64,000 nt of DNA, taken from Actinokineospora xionganensis. GTDB lineage: Bacteria; Actinomycetota; Actinomycetes; Mycobacteriales; Pseudonocardiaceae. The first letter of the stretch is position 1. Every line of letters begins with the position of its first letter. Location: positions 151,729 through 215,728 of the forward strand of contig NZ_JABVED010000010.1 in assembly GCF_014323725.1 (NCBI RefSeq), read 5' to 3'. Shown here in pieces: positions 9,099-18,318 of this stretch. Below the pieces are notes generated by a model. It was not told the origin of the DNA, did not search any database, and worked only from the letters and a program-made list of their open reading frames with translations. A program made the position numbers and the translations under genes.

Positions 9099-9641
9099 AT
9101 GCCCCCGTCGTCCGGAAGGTCCCGAGGCGCCCGGAGCGGGCGTCGCTTCCGCAAGCGCGGGCCGAAGCTGGCGACGGTCGACGAGACCTCGGCGGGCGGG
9201 CTGGTGCTCGACGCGGCCACCGACCGGGTGGCCCTGATCGGCCGCCTCGACCGGCGGGGCAGGCTGCTGTGGTCGCTGCCCAAGGGCCACATCGAGCCGG
9301 GGGAGACCCCGGAGCAGACGGCGGTCCGCGAGGTCGCCGAGGAGACGGGGATCGACGGCGAGGTCGTCCGGCCGCTGGGCACCATCGACTACTGGTTCAT
9401 CGCCGACGGAGCCAAGCGCATCCACAAGACGGTGCACCATTTCCTGCTGGTCGCCCACACCTATGAGCTCTCCGACGAAGACCTGGAAGTGACCGAGGTC
9501 GCGTGGGTGGACTTCGACGAGCTGGAGGCGAGACTCGCCTATGCGGACGAGCGCCGTCTGGTCCGCAAAGCGAGGCAACTACTCTCCGAGCATCCACTCT
9601 CACCCGGTCCGGTCGAACGCGACGAAGTCGGCCGAGGCTGA
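9099..9641 (+). CDS. Nudix hydrolase (MutT4-like)
   Basis: This 180-residue enzyme hydrolyses nucleoside diphosphate-linked compounds. The complete Nudix box G-x5-E-x7-R-E-x2-E-E-x-G spans residues 63-85 ([23 protein letters not shown]). A basic N-terminus ([17 protein letters not shown]) precedes the fold. The position between pcnA and the DUF6049-murJ block matches mycobacterial mutT4. TACCAT seven bases before the ATG indicates a leaderless transcript. The substrate is not determined; candidates include oxidised nucleotides, dinucleoside polyphosphates and capped RNA. Confidence 0.92.
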   Translation: MPPSSGRSRGARSGRRFRKRGPKLATVDETSAGGLVLDAATDRVALIGRLDRRGRLLWSLPKGHIEPGETPEQTAVREVAEETGIDGEVVRPLGTIDYWFIADGAKRIHKTVHHFLLVAHTYELSDEDLEVTEVAWVDFDELEARLAYADERRLVRKARQLLSEHPLSPGPVERDEVGRG

Positions 9642-9662
9642 CCCCATGGCTGGAGAGACTTC

Positions 9663-11813
9663 GTGATCACTCGACTGCGTCGCGCCGGGCTGGCGACGCT
9701 GGCCGCGGTGCTGGTCGTGCTCGGTGCGCCACTCGGCGAGGCGACCGCCCAGACCACCGAACGCATCCGAGTCGACTTGGACCAGCTCACCCCGAGAGTC
9801 GCCGACGCGACCACCCAGACGGTCACCGTCACCGGAACGATCACCAATACGGGTGATCGCCGAATCGACGACATCCAGGTGCGCCTGGAGCGGGGCGACC
9901 TGCTCGGCGACGAGTCGGCGCTGCGCCGGGCCCTCGACGAGCCACAGAAGTCGACCGCGCTGACCAAGCCGACGGCCAGCGTCTTCAAAGACGTCGTCCG
10001 CAAGCTGGAGCGGGGGCAGTCGACGCGCTTCGAGCTGACCGTGGGCCTCGGGCCGGAGCGTGGCTCCCTCAAGATCGACAAACCCGGCATCTACCAGTTG
10101 CTGCTGAACTTCAACGGCGTTCCCGACTTCGGCACGGCCGAGCGGATCGGCGCCATGACCGCGCTACTGCCGGTCCTGTCGGTGCCCGGCGGCGACGCGA
10201 TCGCCCGGCCCGCGGACCCATCCAGGGTCGGGATGTTGTGGCCGCTGGTCGACGAGCAGCCGCGGCCGGTGGAGATTCCGATCGGCGGCGGGAAGCCGGT
10301 CTTCGCCGACGAGGGGCTGGCCGACTCGCTGAGCGGCGGCAGGCTCTTCAGCCTCCTCAACGCCGTGCAGCAGGCGGCCGTGGCGGACAACACGCTGCTG
10401 CGCTCGCTGTGCTTCGCGATCGATCCCGACCTGGTCCACCAGGTCGACCTCATGTCGAAGGGCTACCTCGTCGGGCGCGACGGCATGGTCAGCGAAGGCA
10501 GGGGCACGGAGACGGCCGCCCTGTGGCTGTCGGTGCTCCGCGACCTCACCAAGGGCCAGTGTGTGGTGTCGCTTCCGTTCGCCGACGCCGACCTGGTCGC
10601 GCTCTCCCGGTCCGACACCGTCGACCTGCAGACCGTCGCGATCTCGGCGTCGGACATCATCGAGACGACGCTGCAGGTGAAACCGCAGCCCGGTGTCGTG
10701 TGGCCCGACGGCGGCACGCTCGACCAGCGCACCCTCGCCGACCTGTCGAGCGCCCGGCGCACGACCGTGCTGGCCGACTCCGCCAAGCTGCAGCAGGTCG
10801 TCGGCAAGGCGCCGCTGAGTCTGAACGGCGACTCGGTGCGGGCCATCCCATACGACACCCTGGTGGCCTCCTCCCTGGCCCCGCGCGGCGGCGAGTCGAC
10901 GGTAAAGACGTCCTCGGTGCAGAACGGGCTCGCGACGCTGGTCTTCCGCGGCGCGTTCACCGCCGGACAGAACGTGCTGGTAGCGCCCCCACGCCGGTGG
11001 TCGGCGTCCGTCGGCGAGTTGCGGGTGTTCCTGCAGACCCTGCAGTCGCTGCAATCCCAGGGCTACACCCTGCCGCTGCCCCTGCCCTCGCTCATCGACC
11101 TCCCCGACCAGGGCAAGGCGGCAGGCCTGGACTACTCGGCGCAGGACAGCGGCGCCGAGGTCACCGCGCCGGTCGCGGCCGAGATCGCCCGGATCAACAC
11201 CGTCCAGCGTGAGCTGATCAAGAACGTCTTCACCAAGGACGCCACCGTCCTGCTCGACCCGAGCGATCTGCTCGCCCCCATCCGCGACGACCTGATCCGC
11301 GCGTCCTCGACGGCGTGGCGCTCGCGGCCCGCCGAGGCGTCGAACGCCACGAGACACGCGGGCCGACAACTCAAGGCGTTGTTGTCCCGGGTGACGCTCA
11401 ACGACTCCGGTGTGCCGCTGTCCCTGGCGTCGTCGGACAGCCCGATCCCGGCGTACATCACCAACGGCCTGCCGGTCGCCGTGCGCGCCAGGGTCAACGT
11501 GGGGGACACCCCCGGTCTGCGTTCCGACCAGGCGGTCTATGTCCGCATCCCCGCTGGGCACTCGACGACACAGTTTCTGCCCGTCGAGGTGACCCGCGCG
11601 GGCCGCTTCACTGTGGACGTCTGGCTGACCACGGAGAGCGGCACCACCCTCGGAGCCACCTCCCAGGTGAAGCTGAACTCCACCTCCTACGGCAGCATCA
11701 CCCTGGCGGTCACCGGCACGGCGGCGGGCGCGCTGGTGCTGCTGGTCAGCCTGCGGCTGTTCCGCCGGATTCGCGCGAAGCGGATGGCCGCGGCCGCCGA
11801 GAACGATCTATAG
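9663..11813 (+). CDS. DUF6049 family secreted/anchored protein
   Basis: This 716-residue envelope protein begins with a signal peptide (RAGLATLAAVLVVLGAPL, cleavage near ATAQ-TTE). A long extracytoplasmic region with Ig-like and surface-exposed segments follows, then one C-terminal membrane helix (SITLAVTGTAAGALVLLVSL) and a short basic tail RRIRAKR. The gene lies 25 bases upstream of murJ and corresponds to the mycobacterial gene just before mviN. It is therefore presumed to act in peptidoglycan precursor export or its control, but no function is established. GTG at 9663 has GGAGAG upstream. Confidence 0.85.
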   Translation: MITRLRRAGLATLAAVLVVLGAPLGEATAQTTERIRVDLDQLTPRVADATTQTVTVTGTITNTGDRRIDDIQVRLERGDLLGDESALRRALDEPQKSTALTKPTASVFKDVVRKLERGQSTRFELTVGLGPERGSLKIDKPGIYQLLLNFNGVPDFGTAERIGAMTALLPVLSVPGGDAIARPADPSRVGMLWPLVDEQPRPVEIPIGGGKPVFADEGLADSLSGGRLFSLLNAVQQAAVADNTLLRSLCFAIDPDLVHQVDLMSKGYLVGRDGMVSEGRGTETAALWLSVLRDLTKGQCVVSLPFADADLVALSRSDTVDLQTVAISASDIIETTLQVKPQPGVVWPDGGTLDQRTLADLSSARRTTVLADSAKLQQVVGKAPLSLNGDSVRAIPYDTLVASSLAPRGGESTVKTSSVQNGLATLVFRGAFTAGQNVLVAPPRRWSASVGELRVFLQTLQSLQSQGYTLPLPLPSLIDLPDQGKAAGLDYSAQDSGAEVTAPVAAEIARINTVQRELIKNVFTKDATVLLDPSDLLAPIRDDLIRASSTAWRSRPAEASNATRHAGRQLKALLSRVTLNDSGVPLSLASSDSPIPAYITNGLPVAVRARVNVGDTPGLRSDQAVYVRIPAGHSTTQFLPVEVTRAGRFTVDVWLTTESGTTLGATSQVKLNSTSYGSITLAVTGTAAGALVLLVSLRLFRRIRAKRMAAAAENDL

Positions 11814-11838
11814 GCGCGAAAGAGCGAGGAAAACGACG

Positions 11839-13458
11839 GTGGAGCAGGGCGCACAGAAGAAGGCGGTGCCCTCACTGGCCCGCGCGACCGGGTCGATGGC
11901 CATCGCCACGATGGTCAGCCGACTCACGGGCTTCTTCTGGAAGCTGATGCTCGGCTGGATCGTCGGATTCGGGGTGATCCAAGACTCCTTCACCATCGCC
12001 AACACACTCCCCAACATCATCTTCGAGCTGCTGCTCGGCGGTGTGCTCGCGAGCATCGTGGTGCCGCTGCTGGTGCGTTCCCACGACGACCCCGACGGTG
12101 GCCAGACCTACATCAACCGCCTGTTGACCGTCGGCATGACCGGTCTGGCGATCGCCACGGTGATCGCCGTGGCGCTGGCCCCGGTGTTCACCCGGATCTA
12201 CATGGACGGCTCGACCGGCAAGGCGAACCCCGAACTCGCCACGGCATTCGCCTACCTGTTGCTGCCCGAAATCCTCTTCTACGGACTGTTCGCGCTGTTG
12301 TCGGCCATCCTTCAGGCCAAGCATGTGTTCGGTCCGACCGCGTGGGCGCCGGTGGTCAACAACCTGGTCGTGATGGCCACTCTGTTGGCATACACGATCG
12401 TGCCCGGCGAGCTCTCGCTGAACCCGGTGCGGATGGGCGACGCGAAGCTGCTGGTCCTGGGCATCGGCGTCACGCTCGGCATTGTCGTGCAGGCCGTCAT
12501 CCTGCTGCCCGCGCTCAAGCGGATCGGCTTCAAGTACAAGTGGACATGGGGATTCGACGCCCGGCTCAAGGAGTTCGGCGGGCTCGCCCTCTGGATCCTC
12601 GGGTACGTCCTGATCAGCCAGGTCGGCATGGTGGTCACCCAGCGGGTGCTCTCCAGGGGAGACGCGGGCGGAGTCAGCATCTACGCCCAGGCATGGCTGC
12701 TGTTCCAGTTGCCCTATGGCGTCATCGGCGTGTCACTGCTGACCGCGATTCTGCCGAGAATGAGTCGCGCCGCCGCCGACGGCGACACGCAGAAGGTGGT
12801 CGACGATCTCTCCACCGGCAGCAGGCTGTCCGCGGTCATGCTGGTCCCGATCAGCGCGATCCTCACCGTGTCCGGTGTCGCCGTCGGAATCGCCTTGTTC
12901 CGAGCCGGGGCCACTGATCTCAGCCAAGCCACACGGCTCGGCACGGCGCTCGCGTTCTCCGCGTTCGGGCTGCTGCCGTACGCGTTGGTGATGTTGCAGC
13001 TGCGGGTGTTCTACGCCATGAAGGACGCGCGCACCCCAACCCTGATCATGCTCGTGATGACGGTGGTCAAGATCCCGCTGCTCTACATGTGCGACGCGGT
13101 GGTCGAGCCCGGCCAGGTCGTGATCGGCGTGCTGCTGGTCAACTCGCTGACGTTCGTCGTGGGCGCCGTGCTCGGTCAGATGTGGCTTTGGGTGCGCTTG
13201 GGCAACCTGCACAGCAAGAAGATCATCACTGTGATCGCGAAGAGTGTGCTGGCGGGTCTCGCGGGTATCGGTGCCGCGTGGCTGGCCACCCGGCTCCTGA
13301 TGCCCGGCCAGATCGACTCGATGCTGCGTGCCTGGATCGTTCTGATCGTGCAATCCCTGATTGGCGGTGTCGTCATGGTGGGTGTTCTGATGGCGTTGAA
13401 GGTGCCCGAACTCAAGCCCGCTACGAGCAGGATCACCCGACTCGTGCGCCGTGGGTAA
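11839..13458 (+). CDS. murJ: Lipid II flippase MurJ (MviN family)
   Basis: This 539-residue polytopic protein of the MOP superfamily flips lipid II across the cytoplasmic membrane. It has about 14 helices. The N-terminal signature GSMAIATMVSRLTGFFWK followed by DSFTIANTLPNIIFELLLGG is diagnostic, and Arg and Lys residues in the central cavity are kept. Unlike the mycobacterial protein, which carries a fused pseudokinase and extracellular domain, this one ends after the last helix (RITRLVRRG). The pseudokinase follows as a separate gene 67 bases downstream. GTG start, in operon with DUF6049. Confidence 0.96.
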   Translation: MEQGAQKKAVPSLARATGSMAIATMVSRLTGFFWKLMLGWIVGFGVIQDSFTIANTLPNIIFELLLGGVLASIVVPLLVRSHDDPDGGQTYINRLLTVGMTGLAIATVIAVALAPVFTRIYMDGSTGKANPELATAFAYLLLPEILFYGLFALLSAILQAKHVFGPTAWAPVVNNLVVMATLLAYTIVPGELSLNPVRMGDAKLLVLGIGVTLGIVVQAVILLPALKRIGFKYKWTWGFDARLKEFGGLALWILGYVLISQVGMVVTQRVLSRGDAGGVSIYAQAWLLFQLPYGVIGVSLLTAILPRMSRAAADGDTQKVVDDLSTGSRLSAVMLVPISAILTVSGVAVGIALFRAGATDLSQATRLGTALAFSAFGLLPYALVMLQLRVFYAMKDARTPTLIMLVMTVVKIPLLYMCDAVVEPGQVVIGVLLVNSLTFVVGAVLGQMWLWVRLGNLHSKKIITVIAKSVLAGLAGIGAAWLATRLLMPGQIDSMLRAWIVLIVQSLIGGVVMVGVLMALKVPELKPATSRITRLVRRG

Positions 13459-13525
13459 CGAGATGAACGCCGGTCTCGGCGCGGTTTCACGTACCCTCGG
13501 CACGACCGGCGTGCTGGAGACATAG

Positions 13526-15088
13526 GTGACCACGAGGCGAACCGAGTACCCGACGGGCGAGGATGCGGCAGGCCGCGGTGCCGGCCCGGGCTTCCTCGTC
13601 CCCGGCGGCGTGATCGGCGACGGCCGATACCGGCTGGTCGCCCAGTTCGGCGTCGACCAGCGGATGAACGCCCACTTCTGGCGAGCCCAGGACAGCTACC
13701 TGCGCCGCGATGTCGCGCTGACCCTGCTAGCGGGCGACCCGGGCGACGCCGCCGCGGTGGCCGCCGCCCGGCGAACGCTGGAGCGGGCCGCGCACGCCAC
13801 CACGCTGAACCACCCCGGCAAGGCCCGGGTGCTCGACGTGCTCAGCCAGGGCAGCGGGATCGGCGCCGGTGAGGGACTCATCGGCATCATCGTGGCCGAC
13901 TGGGTCCGCGGCACCGACCTGATCGACCTGGTCGCCGAGTACCCGGTGCCGTCGGCCATCGCGGCCAGCCTGCTCGAACCGCTCGCCGCCGCGGCCGAGG
14001 CCGCCCACCACACCGGCCTGGTCCTCGGCCTCGACCACCCGCAGCGCATCCGGGTCACCCCGCAGGGCACCCTCTTCCTCGCGTTCCTCGGCGCGCCCGC
14101 CGAGGCGAGCCTGCACGACGACGTGAGCGGCCTCGGCGCGATCCTCTACCTGCTGCTCACCGGCCGGTGGCCGCTGCCGGGTGGGCCGGAAGGCGTCCCG
14201 GCCGCGCCGTTGGGCCCGGACGGCCACGTCGTCGCGCCCCGCGCGCTGTACTCGTACATCCCGCAGGAGCTGTCCGAGGTCGCGCTGCGCTGCCTGTCCG
14301 GCGACTCCATCGGCGGGATCCGCACCAGCGCCGGACTGATCCGGGTTCTGGAGCGGGCGAAGTACATCGACGACGAGACCCACCAGCTCCAGGCCATCTC
14401 CGACGACGATGACTACGAGGACGACGGCACGGTCTGGACGACGCGACGGCCCAGCAACGACCGCGCCACCCGGCGCAAGCTCGCGGTCGGTGTGACCGCT
14501 CTGGCCGTGGCGACGGTCGGCGTGCTGGCCTGGCTGGGCATGCAGCTCATCAGCTTCTTCGGCGACACGGAGCCCGGCGCGGGGGGCCCGACGATCGTGG
14601 CGACCGCCCCCGGCGGCAACCCGCAGAACGGCCCGCCACCACCTCAGCCGGGCGAGCCGATCCAGGCCGCGGGCGTGCGGGTCTACAACGTCAAGGGCAC
14701 CGCCGACAATCCGCGGCGAGCCACGTTCGCGGTCGACGGCGACCTGAAGACCGCGTGGAAGACCGACGCCTACGCGCAGCCGTTCCCCGCGCTCAAGCCC
14801 GGAATCGGGATCATGGCGTCGTTCGCCGAGCCGGTCCCGTTCGCCGAGGTCATCATCGACTCGCCGAGCGACGGCACGGTCATCGAGATCCGCACCGCGC
14901 CCACCGAGCGCCCGAAGCTCGACGAGACAAAGGTCATCGGCCGCGCGACGCTGCAGGCCGGGCAGACAAAACTGCAACTCGACAGCGCCGAACCCACCCA
15001 GCACGTGCTCATCTGGATCACCACCCTCGCCGAGGGCAACGTCTCGGAACTAACCGAAATCCGCTTCCTCCGCGCCAGTGACAATTAG
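13526..15088 (+). CDS. Membrane-anchored pseudokinase (MurJ partner; FhaA-binding type)
   Basis: This 520-residue protein corresponds to the C-terminal half of mycobacterial MviN. Residues about 30-285 have a protein-kinase fold (DGRYRLVAQFGVDQRMNAHFW). They lack the HRD catalytic motif: the equivalent loop reads GLDHPQRIRVT, and no DFG is visible, so it is a pseudokinase. A membrane helix near residues 320-345 and a Pro-rich linker precede an extracellular discoidin-like domain (ATFAVDGDLKTAWKTDAY). In Mycobacterium the phosphorylated pseudokinase recruits FhaA to control lipid II flipping; pknB and fhaA are at the other end of this window. GTG start at 13526. Codon use matches the neighbours. 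Confidence 0.88.
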   Translation: MTTRRTEYPTGEDAAGRGAGPGFLVPGGVIGDGRYRLVAQFGVDQRMNAHFWRAQDSYLRRDVALTLLAGDPGDAAAVAAARRTLERAAHATTLNHPGKARVLDVLSQGSGIGAGEGLIGIIVADWVRGTDLIDLVAEYPVPSAIAASLLEPLAAAAEAAHHTGLVLGLDHPQRIRVTPQGTLFLAFLGAPAEASLHDDVSGLGAILYLLLTGRWPLPGGPEGVPAAPLGPDGHVVAPRALYSYIPQELSEVALRCLSGDSIGGIRTSAGLIRVLERAKYIDDETHQLQAISDDDDYEDDGTVWTTRRPSNDRATRRKLAVGVTALAVATVGVLAWLGMQLISFFGDTEPGAGGPTIVATAPGGNPQNGPPPPQPGEPIQAAGVRVYNVKGTADNPRRATFAVDGDLKTAWKTDAYAQPFPALKPGIGIMASFAEPVPFAEVIIDSPSDGTVIEIRTAPTERPKLDETKVIGRATLQAGQTKLQLDSAEPTQHVLIWITTLAEGNVSELTEIRFLRASDN

Positions 15089-15236
15089 CGCCGACGTGGC
15101 TGATCAGACACCCGCCCTGCTCAACGGTTCACTCTCTCGGTCGCGGTGACGTTTCGAGGACCCGCAGAACACGGCTGTCCACCACGCTCGGCAGAGCCGG
15201 CGCCATGCCACAGTCACCTCCCGATACGCTAGCCGC

Positions 15237-15863
15237 GTGACCGCCGCCGCCAGTTCGGACGCCGACCTCATCGCGGCCCATGCCGCCGGGGATCCGCGCG
15301 CCTTCTCCGAGCTAGTCCACCGGCACCGCGACAGACTTTGGGCCGTCGCCCTGCGCACGCTGCGCGACCCCGAGGAAGCGGCCGACGCCCTGCAAGAGGC
15401 GTTCATCTCCGCGTTCCGCGCCGCCGGCTCATTCCGGGCCGAGTCCCAGGTCACCACCTGGCTGCACCGGATCGTCGTCAACGCCTGCCTGGACCGCGTC
15501 CGCAGACGCCAGGCCCGGCCCACGGTGCCACTGCCCGAGACCGGGCCGGGTGAGCCGGTCAGCCCGCGCGACGCCATGTCCGACCGGGAGACCAGCCTGG
15601 TCGTGCGTACCGCGCTGGCCGAGCTGTCCGAGGAGCAGCGGGTGCCGATCGTGCTCGTCGACGTCGAGGGCTATTCCGTAGCCGAGACGGCGAAGATGCT
15701 GGGTATCGCCGAGGGCACGGTGAAGAGCCGCTGCGCCCGTGGCCGTGCCAAGTTGGCGAAAGTTCTCGGCCATCTGCGGAACCCGAGTGCAGATGCGAAC
15801 GTCCCAGGTGACGCTATCGAACGGCGAGACGCGCCGACTCGGCGCCACTTGGAGGGACGATGA
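15237..15863 (+). CDS. sigM: ECF RNA polymerase sigma factor SigM
   Basis: This 208-residue extracytoplasmic-function sigma factor has region 2 with AFSELVHRHRDRLWAVALR and TTWLHRIVVNACLDRVRRR, and region 4 with YSVAETAKMLGIAEGTVKSR. TACGCT six bases before the GTG suggests a leaderless message. The gene overlaps the downstream anti-sigma gene by 4 bases (ATGA). The murJ-sigM-rsmA-trxB order is the same as in Mycobacterium, where SigM controls envelope and ESX-linked genes. The C-terminal tail after region 4 (SADANVPGDAIERR) is short and unstructured. Confidence 0.95.
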   Translation: MTAAASSDADLIAAHAAGDPRAFSELVHRHRDRLWAVALRTLRDPEEAADALQEAFISAFRAAGSFRAESQVTTWLHRIVVNACLDRVRRRQARPTVPLPETGPGEPVSPRDAMSDRETSLVVRTALAELSEEQRVPIVLVDVEGYSVAETAKMLGIAEGTVKSRCARGRAKLAKVLGHLRNPSADANVPGDAIERRDAPTRRHLEGR

Positions 15864-16621
15864 CGGACGGGACTCGGGGCACTGGCATCCCCGACAGGTC
15901 GCCGTGGTCTGTCGACTTGCTCGCCGACCTGCACGCGGGCGTGCTGGATCCGCGCGAGAGCGCCCAGCTGTGGGCCCAGGTCAACACCGACCCGCAGGCC
16001 CGAGCGATCATCGACGCGCTCGACTCGGTCAAGGACGACCTGGAGCAACTGCGCGACGCCCCGGCACCGCCGATGCCCGCGCACTTCGCCGCCCGGCTCG
16101 ACGCGGCACTCGACGCTGAGGCCCGGCGTGCGTTCAGTGGTCAGCAGGCGGGCGCCCCGGTCATCGACCTGGCTGAGGCTCGGCGCAAGCGCTCCCGCCG
16201 GATGGCGTGGGGTGTCGGCGCTCTGACCGCGGCCGCGGCCGCCGTCGCGGTGACGGTCGCGGTGCTGCCCGGCGCGAAGCAGACCACCGATGGCGTCGCC
16301 GCCCCGGTGCCGTCCGCGGCGGAGGGCACGGGCGTGGAGCCGCCACTCGCGGTGAAGACCGAGGACATCGGCACCGTCGCGGGGCAGTTGGGCGGCAAGA
16401 AGGACTACGGCCCGCTCAAGGACCAGGCCGGTCTCGACAAGTGCCTTGAGCGCAGTGGGCTCGACCCGGCGAAGGCGCAGACCATCGGCGTCCGGCCGGT
16501 CACACTCGACGGAAAGCCGGGCGTGATGGCGATGCTCACCACCGGCGAGGCCACCAAGTTCCGCATCCTCGTCGTCCAGGCTGACTGCACCGAGCTGTTC
16601 AACGGCACGATCGGCCGCTGA
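15860..16621 (+). CDS. rsmA: Anti-sigma-M factor RsmA
   Basis: This 253-residue, single-helix membrane protein has a cytoplasmic N-terminal anti-sigma segment (WSVDLLADLHAGVLDP and helices to about residue 100). A transmembrane helix lies at about 115-137 (MAWGVGALTAAAAAVAVTVA), and an extracytoplasmic domain contains two Cys (CLERSGL, VVQADCTEL) that may form a disulfide. It is translationally coupled to sigM by a 4-base overlap. It should hold SigM at the membrane until an envelope signal releases it. No zinc-binding HxxxCxxC motif is present. Confidence 0.9.
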   Translation: MTDGTRGTGIPDRSPWSVDLLADLHAGVLDPRESAQLWAQVNTDPQARAIIDALDSVKDDLEQLRDAPAPPMPAHFAARLDAALDAEARRAFSGQQAGAPVIDLAEARRKRSRRMAWGVGALTAAAAAVAVTVAVLPGAKQTTDGVAAPVPSAAEGTGVEPPLAVKTEDIGTVAGQLGGKKDYGPLKDQAGLDKCLERSGLDPAKAQTIGVRPVTLDGKPGVMAMLTTGEATKFRILVVQADCTELFNGTIGR

Positions 16622-16632
16622 ACCACCTGATC

Positions 16633-16670
16633 GCAAACGTTTGCGGGGGATCTCTGCCGAGGTCCCCCGC
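16633..16670 (+). terminator. Palindrome overlapping a GC-rich hairpin after rsmA
   Basis: GCAAACGTTTGC (16633-16644) is a perfect 12-base palindrome of LacI-operator type. It runs directly into a hairpin GCGGGGGA/TCCCCCGC (16643-16670) with a 12-base loop. There is no T-run, so termination may be weak. The palindrome could be part of the terminator or an operator for trxB. Confidence 0.5.
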
Positions 16671-16698
16671 ACTCGTGTGCCCTGTCACCGACGGCGGC

Positions 16699-16726
16699 GG
16701 AACAACCGGCCCCTACGATCGCGTTG
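16699..16726 (+). promoter_or_regulatory. SigH/SigR-like promoter of trxB
   Basis: GGAAC at 16699-16703 and CGTT at 16722-16725 are separated by 18 bases. This fits the GGAA(T/C)-N16-18-(C/G)GTT pattern of thiol-stress sigma factors SigR (Streptomyces) and SigH (Mycobacterium). Both are known to drive trxBA. The predicted start would leave about 45 bases of 5' UTR before trxB. This rests on a motif match only. Confidence 0.5.
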
Positions 16727-16775
16727 ACATCCAATGCGACCGGGCAAGACGTCCGGCGGAGTCGATGGAGGGCAA

Positions 16776-17771
16776 ATGCCTGCGGACGTGGACCAGATCC
16801 GGAACCTGATCATCATCGGTTCCGGGCCAGCCGGGTACACAGCGGCCGTGTACGCGGCGCGCGCCCAGCTCGAACCGCTGGTCTTCGAGGGGTCCCAGTT
16901 CGGCGGCGCCCTGATGACCACCACCGAGGTCGAGAACTTTCCCGGCTTCCGCGACGGCATCATGGGCCCGGACCTGATGGAGCAGATGCGCGCGCAGGCC
17001 GAGCGGTTCGGCGCCGAACTCCGTCCCGAGGACGTCGAGGAAGTCGACCTCACCGGCGAGATCAAGTACGTGACCGCCAACGGGACGCGCTACGCGGCGA
17101 AGGCCGTCGTGCTCGCCATGGGCGCGGCCGCCCGCTACCTCAACGTGCCCGGTGAGCAGGAACTGCTCGGCCGCGGCGTCTCCGCGTGCGCCACCTGCGA
17201 CGGGTTCTTCTTCCGCGACCAGGACATCGCCGTCCTCGGCGGCGGCGACTCGGCGATGGAGGAGGCCACCTTCCTCACCCGCTTCGCCAAGTCGGTCACG
17301 ATCATCCACCGGCGCGAGGAGTTCCGGGCGTCGAAGATCATGCTGGAGCGCGCCAAGGCCAACGAGAAGATCCGCTGGCAGCTCAACACCGCGGTCACCG
17401 AGGTCCTCGGCGACACCAGCGTGACCGGCCTCAAGATCGCCGACACGATCACCGGCGAGGTCTCCGAACTGCCGGTCACCGGCTTCTTCGTCGCGATCGG
17501 CCACGACCCGCGCAGCGCGCTGGTCAAGGGCCAGGTCGACCTCGACGACGCGGGCTACGTGCTGGTCAAGGGCCAGAGCACCTACACCAACCTCGACGGC
17601 GTGTTCGCCGCCGGTGACCTCGTGGACCACGAGTACCGCCAGGCCATCACCGCCGCGGGCTCCGGCTGCGCGGCCGCGATCGACGCGGAGCGCTGGCTCG
17701 CCGAGCACGGCGAGGCCAAGGCCGAGATCGCCTCCGAGTTCGTCGGTGGCGGCTACGCCTCCGCCAACTGA
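16776..17771 (+). CDS. trxB: Thioredoxin-disulfide reductase
   Basis: This NADPH-dependent flavoenzyme reduces thioredoxin. Counted from ATG 16776 (331 residues) it has the FAD motif GSGPAG at 15-20, the redox-active CATC at 138-141 and the NADPH motif GGGDSA at 155-160. The C-terminal FAD segment reads [29 protein letters not shown] seven bases upstream decides this start over the in-frame ATG at 16734. It forms an operon with trxA 28 bases downstream. A SigH/SigR-like promoter lies upstream, consistent with induction by disulfide stress. Confidence 0.97.
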   Translation: MPADVDQIRNLIIIGSGPAGYTAAVYAARAQLEPLVFEGSQFGGALMTTTEVENFPGFRDGIMGPDLMEQMRAQAERFGAELRPEDVEEVDLTGEIKYVTANGTRYAAKAVVLAMGAAARYLNVPGEQELLGRGVSACATCDGFFFRDQDIAVLGGGDSAMEEATFLTRFAKSVTIIHRREEFRASKIMLERAKANEKIRWQLNTAVTEVLGDTSVTGLKIADTITGEVSELPVTGFFVAIGHDPRSALVKGQVDLDDAGYVLVKGQSTYTNLDGVFAAGDLVDHEYRQAITAAGSGCAAAIDAERWLAEHGEAKAEIASEFVGGGYASAN

Positions 17772-17799
17772 CCATTCACACACACCACAGGGAGAGAAG

Positions 17800-18129
<330 letters not shown>

Positions 18130-18151
18130 TAAAAGCGGTCGGCGAAGCAAC

Positions 18152-18210
18152 CCGAACCCGGGGTACGCGCGTCTCGTTAAGGACGCGGGGCCCCGGGTTC
18201 GGCGTTTCTC
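18152..18210 (+). terminator. Terminator after trxA
   Basis: CCGAACCCGGGG (18152-18163) pairs with CCCCGGGTTCGG (18191-18202), with a further inner GCGTC/GACGC stem. CGTTTCTCT follows. This is a long, strong hairpin with a short T-rich tail. Confidence 0.8.
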
Positions 18211-18318
18211 TGACCCACCCACGCCCCTTCCGCGAAGTGGCCAGGCTGACAGGGCACAATGATGAGCTGTCAGGAACCGCTCCGGCTCCGCCGGAGCCCA
18301 ACCGGAGAGCGAGGGTGC

